The position numbers were made by a program, and so were the translations under genes. A stretch of DNA of 12,067 bases, taken from contig DAIESZ010000212.1 in assembly GCA_027346035.1 (NCBI GenBank), positions 1 through 12,067 of the forward strand, in the 5' to 3' direction. Every line of letters begins with the position of its first letter. Position 1 is the first letter of the stretch. The notes beneath the pieces were generated by a model that made no database searches, was not told the DNA's origin, and saw only the letters and a program-made list of their open reading frames with translations. This DNA comes from Propionibacteriaceae bacterium. GTDB taxonomy: Bacteria; Actinomycetota; Actinomycetes; Propionibacteriales; Propionibacteriaceae. This document shows, one piece after another, positions 6,943-12,067 of the stretch.

Positions 6943-6969
6943 ATGTCGGTGCGTAAACCCGGGGCCTGA
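6943..6969 (+). CDS. predicted leaderless 8-residue leader peptide (MSVRKPGA)
   Basis: ATG 6943 opens eight codons ending at TGA 6967-6969, 2 nt before ATG 6972 of the sigma-like gene and in a different frame. The ATG sits 6 nt after TATCCT, as expected for a leaderless start. The sigma-like gene has no Shine-Dalgarno, and its own frame is closed just upstream by TAA 6954-6956, so it cannot simply extend to 6943. Translation of the mini-ORF followed by re-initiation is the simplest way to load ribosomes at 6972. Whether the peptide itself matters is unknown; it carries Arg-Lys-Pro but no codon run typical of attenuators. Confidence 0.45.
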   Translation: MSVRKPGA

Positions 6970-6971
6970 CC

Positions 6972-9065
6972 ATGGCGGTCGGCGGCTTCACGAGAACGGG
7001 TGCGCGCCTGCATGCGTCCGACCAGAGCGCGGTCACCGACCTGTTCGACCTCCTCGGCGAGCGGATCGTCGGGTACTGCTTCCGCCGCACCCTCGACCCG
7101 CGCGCCGCGATCGAGGCCACCGACCTCACGTTCCTCGACGCGTGGAGCCTGCGTGACCGGGCCCCGTTCACCGACCGGGCCCTCGAGGCGTGGCTGTACG
7201 GCCTCGCGACCCGGCGGTGTCCCGATCTGCCGCCCGCGGACCGGCGGCCGGGTGATCCGTCCGGGACGCCCGACGACGAGCGGGCGCTGGGTCAATGGTG
7301 GGAATGGCTGGGCACCCGCACCCCGGCCGAACGCGACGCGTTCATCCTCAGCGAATGGGAGGGACTGTCGGTCGGGCAGGTCGCGGCCGCCACCCACGTG
7401 AGCCGGCGGCACGCCGCATCGCTCGTGGCGTCGGCGCTCTCGGGCGTTCCTGCCGACCTCCCGCCCGTCCCACCGGATCGCCCCGTGCCGCCGGACGCCG
7501 CCGACACCCTGTTGCGATGGCTGATGGAGACTCCCGACACGGTGGACGCCGTCCGGCGCGGCCCGCTGCCGGTGCTGGCGGTCACGGTGCTGCTGCTCGT
7601 CGGCCTGCTCGTGGGAGGCCGCATTCTCAGCCAGGCACCGCCCCCGCCGCCTCCGAGCCCGAGCACCAGCACCGACCCCACCCTGGTGCAGCGCTGCCGT
7701 GCGCTCGCCGGATTCGATCCGAGCCTCGTGCGGATGCAGGAGACCGGCGAACCGGCCCGACTCCTGTTGTTCTTCAACCTCTCCGGGCAGACCCAGCTGT
7801 GCGGGTCGTTCGGAGGCCGCGTGGAGTTGTCGTCGGAGGCGCAGCCCGACGCGTCCGGGGGGAGTCTCAGCCGGTTGGTGATGAACTCGCCCGACCAGGT
7901 GGCGATCCTCGTCGGCGGTGCCCTCCCGCGGGGTACGTTGCGGGCCACCGTGCTCGGATCCTCCGACAGCACCGCCGGATGGAGCCACCCCGTGTGGTGG
8001 ATGTCGATGGTTCTGCCCGTGGCCGACCTCGCCAAGCAGCCGCCCACCCAGTTCATCCTGTTCGACGGCGGCGCGACGTCGCAGACCTGGCTCGTCCCCT
8101 GGGTCGGCACCCAGGTCGACGAGTCGCACCTCGCCTGGCCCGACGCGGCGGGGCTCTGCGGCGAAGCCCTGCACAGCGACCAGCCCTTGTCGGGTCTGCG
8201 GTTGCTCATTCCGGGCCCGGACGGCCCGTGGGCGCGAGGATTCCTCGTGGTCAACCAGAACGGGCTGCTGTCGACGTGCGCGGTCGGATCGGCCGCCGGC
8301 TGGATCGCGAACCCGGTCGAGCCCACGGCCTCCGGCAGCGCCGGGATCGCGGTCTCGACGCCCCAGGTGATGGACCCCGCGCAGACCCTCATCGTCGGCG
8401 GCCGAGTGCCGCCGGGCGTCACCTCGGTGAGCATCGACCTGCCGGGTGGCCCCTATGCCGCGACTGTCGAGCGTGGCTACTGGGTGTGGTCGCGCACGAT
8501 CGACAACCGGCTGCTCGCGGTGCAGCCCCAACTGCTCACCGTGCGGATGGGCGGGTCCAGCCCGCGGGTCCTGCAGGTCGACTGGCTGCGCTCCTACGCG
8601 GGGATCACCCTGCGCACGTGGGCGCCGCTGGCCGGCACGGTCCTGCAGAGCCGGTGCGGGATGAAGAGCGCGCCGAAGGTCGCCTCCCTTGGCGGGCATG
8701 TCGACGTCTTCGGGCCCGAGTCCGGCACGACCACCCGGCCGACACTGTGCTTCGGCATCGACACCGACATGCATCGGGTCGAGCCACTCGGGTTCACCGG
8801 GTCGCTCGCGCTGCATGCGCTGGTCGAGCCGGGAGCGGACGGGTCGCGGCTGTTCGCCGCGGGCGGCGCGCTGCCCGCGGGGGTCGGTGACATCGTCGTT
8901 CATACCCCGCAGGGCACGATCGCGGCCACCACCGACCGCGGGTACTGGGTCGTCGAGTGGGTCGCCCCGGGATACCCCCGCGGCTCGCTGCCCGCCACCG
9001 TCGAGGTCACCTGGACGCAGAACGGCCGGCCCATGTCCCGGGCCGTGAACGTGCCGGCGTCCTGA
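6972..9065 (+). CDS. membrane-anchored ECF sigma-like factor with three-repeat extracytoplasmic domain
   Basis: 697-aa protein. Residues 16-85 resemble sigma region 2: a helix with DLFDLLGERIVGYCFRR, the AAIEATDLTFLDAWS core (45-59), then AWLYGLATRR (73-82). Residues 103-157 resemble region 4: RTPAERDAFIL, then the helix-turn-helix GLSVGQVAAATHVSRRHAASLV (131-152). One membrane helix spans about 199-216, preceded by R195-R196 (positive-inside, so the sigma part is cytosolic). A Pro/Ser/Thr stalk (222-236) leads to an exported region with three repeats. Cys pairs are C242/C277, C396/C436 and C562/C593. GG follows at 315, 476 and 631, and Trp (343, 504, 659) lies 28 residues after the first G each time. 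No separate anti-sigma gene is adjacent. ATG 6972 is the only usual start. Some ECF groups are known to carry membrane extensions; the ligand and targets here are unknown. Confidence 0.75.
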   Translation: MAVGGFTRTGARLHASDQSAVTDLFDLLGERIVGYCFRRTLDPRAAIEATDLTFLDAWSLRDRAPFTDRALEAWLYGLATRRCPDLPPADRRPGDPSGTPDDERALGQWWEWLGTRTPAERDAFILSEWEGLSVGQVAAATHVSRRHAASLVASALSGVPADLPPVPPDRPVPPDAADTLLRWLMETPDTVDAVRRGPLPVLAVTVLLLVGLLVGGRILSQAPPPPPPSPSTSTDPTLVQRCRALAGFDPSLVRMQETGEPARLLLFFNLSGQTQLCGSFGGRVELSSEAQPDASGGSLSRLVMNSPDQVAILVGGALPRGTLRATVLGSSDSTAGWSHPVWWMSMVLPVADLAKQPPTQFILFDGGATSQTWLVPWVGTQVDESHLAWPDAAGLCGEALHSDQPLSGLRLLIPGPDGPWARGFLVVNQNGLLSTCAVGSAAGWIANPVEPTASGSAGIAVSTPQVMDPAQTLIVGGRVPPGVTSVSIDLPGGPYAATVERGYWVWSRTIDNRLLAVQPQLLTVRMGGSSPRVLQVDWLRSYAGITLRTWAPLAGTVLQSRCGMKSAPKVASLGGHVDVFGPESGTTTRPTLCFGIDTDMHRVEPLGFTGSLALHALVEPGADGSRLFAAGGALPAGVGDIVVHTPQGTIAATTDRGYWVVEWVAPGYPRGSLPATVEVTWTQNGRPMSRAVNVPAS

Positions 9066-9203
9066 CCGCGCCAGCCGTGCCGGGAGCCCGGGCGCGCCGG
9101 AGATCGTCCGGATGCGGCGGGACTCGACCGGATCATGTTCGGCCCTGTCCCGGGTTGCCGGGGGAATGTGGGGGCTGGTTCGTCATCGACCGGGCGGCAG
9201 GGG

Positions 9204-9209
9204 TTGAAT
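9204..9209 (+). promoter_or_regulatory. weak candidate -10 for putA
   Basis: TTGAAT ends 6 nt before ATG 9216. It lacks the A at the second position of TAnnnT, so it is the weakest of the set. The rest of the 150-bp spacer (9066-9215) shows only short GC palindromes, such as CCGGG-AG-CCCGG at 9080-9091. Confidence 0.35.
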
Positions 9210-9215
9210 GGGGGC

Positions 9216-12008
9216 ATGGTCGACGATGCCCACGTGTCCGCAATGTCCGGCGCCACCGATCCGGGTGCCGCCCCCCGCGAGTTCTCCGCGCGGATCGAGC
9301 GCGCGGTCGGTATGGCCGCGGGAATCGTCACCGAGTCGCGGGCCGCGCGCCGCGCCCCCGCCGCGCTGCTCCAGGAGCAACTCACCCGGGCGGTCATGGA
9401 CGATGAGGCCACCAAGTCGCTGCTGCTCGGGCTCACCGACGAGGTGATGCGGATCCGTGACGACGCCCGCGCGGCCCGGGCGTTCCGCCAGCTGATCGAT
9501 CGGGTCGGGGCGCCTTCCGGGCTTCCGGCCGGGTTCCGTGGGCTGGTGCGCGCCGGTGCGGCGTCGTCGGGACTGGCCCCGCGGTTGGTGATGCCGATGG
9601 TGCGCGCCGAGGTGCGGATGCAGTCGGGCCCGATGATCCTGCCGGCACGCGACCCCGGGTTCGCCCGGCGGCTGGCCCAGATCACCGAGGAGGGCTACGC
9701 CCTGAACATCAATCTGCTCGGTGAGGCGGTGCTCGGCGACCACGAGGCCGACCGGCGCCTCGAGGCGGTGATCGCGCGGCTTCGGCGTCCCGACGTCACG
9801 TACGTGTCGGTCAAACCCTCGGCGGTCTGCGGCCGGCTGCGGGTGCTCGACCACGACGGCACCGTCGCCGAGGTGGCTCAGCGGCTGCGCCGGGTCTACC
9901 GGGCGGCGCGAGGAACCACGCCCGCCACCTTCGTCAACCTCGACATGGAGGAATACCGCGACCTGCACATCACCGTCGACGCGTTCCGTACGGCCCTCGC
10001 CGACGACGACCTCGCGGGACTCGACGCCGGCATCGTGTTGCAGGCCTACCTGCCCGACACCGTGGCCGTGCTCGACGAGCTGATCGGCTGGGCCACCCGG
10101 CGCTTCGAGCGGCACGGGGGGCGGACCAAGATCCGCCTGGTCAAGGGGGCCAATCTCGCGATGGAGGCGGTCGACGCCGAAATCCACGGCTGGACCCAGG
10201 CCCCCTACGCCACCAAGGCCGAGGTCGACGCCAACTACAAGCGCCTGATCGAACGGCTGCTCGACCCGTCGGTCGGCGAGGGGGTACGGGTCGGCGTCGC
10301 AAGTCACAACCTGTTCGACATCTCCTGGGCGTGGCAGCTCGCCCGGGACGCCGGCGTCCGTGAGCGGGTCGACATCGAGATGCTGCTCGGCATGGCCCCC
10401 GCCCAGGCCCGGGCGACGCTCCGGCGCACCGGATCGGTGCTGCTCTACGCCCCGGTCGTCGACGACACCGACTTCGATGCGGCGATCGCCTATCTGGTGC
10501 GTCGCCTCGACGAGAACACCGGCCCCGAGAACTTCCTGCGTCATCTCCTGACCCTGGAGGCCGGCTCGGCCGAGTTCGACGACCAGGCGCGCAGGTTCCG
10601 GGACTCCGTCCACGCGCGGCACGAGGTGTCCGCCCGGCCGCGCCGCATCCAGAACCGCCGTGTCCAGGCGCCCCCGACCCCGTCCGACGCGCCGTTCCGC
10701 AACGAACCCGACACCGACTTCTCGCTGGCCGACAACCGCAGCTGGTGGCGCGAGCACACCGACGCCTGGCGCGATGTCCTGCCCCCCGTGATCCCCGCGG
10801 TCATCGCGGGGCGCGAGGTGCTCGAGCCGTGCGACGGCGAGGGGATCGACCCGTCGGCCCCGGGCGAGGTGCTCTACCGCTACACGCGCTGCACCGTCGA
10901 GCACGTCGACGAGGCGATGCGCGCCGCGGCGGCCGCGTCCCGCCGGTGGTCGGCGCAGCCGCTCGTCGAGCGGCGCGACCTGCTGATGGCGGTCGCCGAC
11001 GAGTTCGCCCGCCACCGCGGCGAGATCGTGGCGGTGATGGCCCGCGACGGCGGCAAGACCGCGGCCGAGGCCGACCCCGAGGTGTCCGAGGGCACCGACT
11101 TCGCCCGCTACTACGCGCGGGCGGCGATCCGCCTCGGCGAGGTCGACGGCATGCGGCACGAACCCCTCGGGATCGTCGTGGTCACCCCCCCGTGGAACTT
11201 CCCGTTCGCCATCCCCGCCGGCGGGGTGCTGGCCGGGCTGGCGGCCGGCAACGCGGTGATCTTCAAACCGGCACCCGAGTCGGTGGCCACCGCCCATCTC
11301 ATCGCCAGGCTGTGCTGGACGGCAGGCGTCCCCCGCGACCTGCTGCAGTTCGTCCCCTGCGCCGACGACCCGGCGGGCACCGCGCTGATCACCCACCCGC
11401 TCACCGCGGCGGTGATCCTCACCGGCTCCTACGAGACCGCCCGGCTGTTCCACCGGCTGCGCCCCGACCTGCGGCTGCACGCCGAGACCAGCGGCAAGAA
11501 CGCCATCGTCATCACCGCGGCCGCAGATCTCGACCTCGCGGTCAAGGACCTCGTCCAGTCGGCGTTCGGCCATGCCGGACAGAAGTGCTCCGCGGCGAGC
11601 CTGGCGATCGTCGAGCGGTCGGTCTACGAGTCCGAGCGGTTCCGCAGCCAGCTGCGCGACGCTACCGAGTCGCTGCGCGTCGGGCCGGCCTGGGACGCCG
11701 GCACCGACGTCGGGCCGATCATCGCGCCGCCCCGTGGGCCGTTGGCCGACGCCCTCACCCACCTCGGTGCGGGCGAGACCTGGCTCGTCGAACCCCGGCA
11801 GCTCGACGACGAGGGATACCTCTGGCGCCCAGGGGTCAAGCTCGGCGTGCGTCCGGGATCGAGCTACCACCACACCGAATGCTTCGGGCCGGTGCTCGGC
11901 ATCATGCGGGCCGACGATCTCGACGAGGCGATCGCGTTGCAGAACGCCGTGCCGTTCGGGCTCACCGGCGGCATCCACAGCCTCGACGACGCCGAGGTCG
12001 ACCGGTGA
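9216..12008 (+). CDS. putA: bifunctional proline dehydrogenase / P5C dehydrogenase, cut short by in-frame TGA
   Basis: PutA oxidises proline to pyrroline-5-carboxylate (FAD) and then to glutamate (NAD+). The proline dehydrogenase domain covers about 115-460, with ALNINLLGEAVLG near 162, YVSVKPSAVCG, TKIRLVKGAN and the substrate-binding end RRLDENTGPENFLRH near 429. From about 490 comes the aldehyde dehydrogenase: PPWNFPFAIP with W660-N661, ETSGKN with general base E757, GHAGQKCSAAS with nucleophile C791, and ECFGPVLG. The frame ends at TGA 12006-12008 after 930 aa, yet the same frame goes on with conserved P5CDH sequence. The missing end, roughly 200 aa, should hold the FGG segment and the oligomerisation part. 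The second activity is therefore probably lost unless the stop is a sequencing error or is read through. ATG 9216 is preferred over 9135; it follows a candidate -10 and the extra 27 residues are Gly/Ser-rich. Confidence 0.9.
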   Translation: MVDDAHVSAMSGATDPGAAPREFSARIERAVGMAAGIVTESRAARRAPAALLQEQLTRAVMDDEATKSLLLGLTDEVMRIRDDARAARAFRQLIDRVGAPSGLPAGFRGLVRAGAASSGLAPRLVMPMVRAEVRMQSGPMILPARDPGFARRLAQITEEGYALNINLLGEAVLGDHEADRRLEAVIARLRRPDVTYVSVKPSAVCGRLRVLDHDGTVAEVAQRLRRVYRAARGTTPATFVNLDMEEYRDLHITVDAFRTALADDDLAGLDAGIVLQAYLPDTVAVLDELIGWATRRFERHGGRTKIRLVKGANLAMEAVDAEIHGWTQAPYATKAEVDANYKRLIERLLDPSVGEGVRVGVASHNLFDISWAWQLARDAGVRERVDIEMLLGMAPAQARATLRRTGSVLLYAPVVDDTDFDAAIAYLVRRLDENTGPENFLRHLLTLEAGSAEFDDQARRFRDSVHARHEVSARPRRIQNRRVQAPPTPSDAPFRNEPDTDFSLADNRSWWREHTDAWRDVLPPVIPAVIAGREVLEPCDGEGIDPSAPGEVLYRYTRCTVEHVDEAMRAAAAASRRWSAQPLVERRDLLMAVADEFARHRGEIVAVMARDGGKTAAEADPEVSEGTDFARYYARAAIRLGEVDGMRHEPLGIVVVTPPWNFPFAIPAGGVLAGLAAGNAVIFKPAPESVATAHLIARLCWTAGVPRDLLQFVPCADDPAGTALITHPLTAAVILTGSYETARLFHRLRPDLRLHAETSGKNAIVITAAADLDLAVKDLVQSAFGHAGQKCSAASLAIVERSVYESERFRSQLRDATESLRVGPAWDAGTDVGPIIAPPRGPLADALTHLGAGETWLVEPRQLDDEGYLWRPGVKLGVRPGSSYHHTECFGPVLGIMRADDLDEAIALQNAVPFGLTGGIHSLDDAEVDR

Positions 12009-12067
12009 CTCGACCGGGTCGAGGTGGGCAACGCCTACGTCAACCGGCACATCACCGGAGCGGTCGT
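12009..12067 (+). pseudogene. putA: P5C dehydrogenase continuation downstream of the in-frame stop (3' partial)
   Basis: Directly after TGA 12006-12008, in the same frame, the sequence reads LDRVEVGNAYVNRHITGAV, the conserved 'GN-x-Y-x-N-R-x-x-T-G-A' segment of P5C dehydrogenases. It runs open to the window edge. In family members the residue at the TGA is, from memory, usually Trp (TGG), so a single G-to-A change at 12008 explains the break. No start codon or Shine-Dalgarno suggests separate translation. Confidence 0.75.

Noticed and set aside
9080..9091. CCGGG-AG-CCCGG as a terminator after the sigma-like gene
   Set aside because: The loop is only 2 nt, leaving about four usable pairs; too weak to call in such GC-rich DNA.
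12006..12008. TGA in putA as selenocysteine or as recoded Trp
   Set aside because: The expected residue is Trp, not Cys, and the small stem behind it is unlike a bacterial SECIS. TGA is the normal stop of most genes in this window and TGG is used for Trp throughout, so recoding is not supported.
9183..12050. Very long reverse-strand open frame (955 aa) opposite putA, and similar ones opposite the sigma-like gene, metG and the 696-2888 region
   Set aside because: These mirror real genes in GC-rich DNA. Their translations are rich in Arg, Gly, Pro, His and Val with no recognisable domain, while the plus-strand frames carry complete family motifs.

Overview
The window is GC-rich (about 70% by eye). 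Its genes all lie on the plus strand, use GTG starts freely and prefer G or C at third codon positions. Several starts sit 6-7 nt behind a TAnnnT-like hexamer, the layout of leaderless mRNAs common in Actinomycetota. Together with actinobacterial-type proteins (bifunctional PutA, an RNase HI with a DUF4440-like tail, CPA2 antiporter, PaiB) this points to an actinobacterium. Genus is not determined; a Propionibacteriales-like lineage is only a guess.

Layout. 1-163: possible tail of an unidentified gene, then a terminator-like hairpin. 231-617: cytidine deaminase (cdd) with a Shine-Dalgarno. 741-1943: polytopic GT-C-like membrane protein, with a promoter whose -10 lies inside a perfect inverted repeat. 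1986-2912: RNase HI fused to a DUF4440/NTF2-like domain. 2913-3098: a repeat-rich promoter region with four CGTAYG sites. 3099-4889: methionyl-tRNA synthetase (metG). 4992-6233: CPA2-type cation/H+ antiporter without a nucleotide-binding domain. 6243-6884: PaiB-like FMN-binding protein whose -10 contains the antiporter stop codon. 6943-6969: an 8-residue leader ORF. 6972-9065: an ECF-sigma-like protein with one membrane helix and a large exported part. 9216 to the end: bifunctional proline/P5C dehydrogenase (putA), interrupted by an in-frame TGA at 12006 although homologous sequence continues in frame to the window edge.

How it fits together. Most genes are housekeeping or salvage functions (pyrimidine salvage, RNA-DNA hybrid removal, Met-tRNA charging, ion homeostasis, proline catabolism), apparently each with its own promoter and not in one operon. 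The most unusual locus is 6931-9065. A predicted leaderless mini-ORF stops 2 nt before the start of a membrane-tethered sigma-like factor. The exported half of that protein holds three spaced repeats of the form C-x(30-39)-C-x(37-39)-GG-x(26)-W. This reads as a one-protein outside-to-transcription signalling device, and the regular Cys pairs suggest disulfides. Its target genes cannot be told from the window.

No tRNA, rRNA, CRISPR array, insertion sequence or phage gene was seen, and no gene-free stretch exceeds 300 bases.
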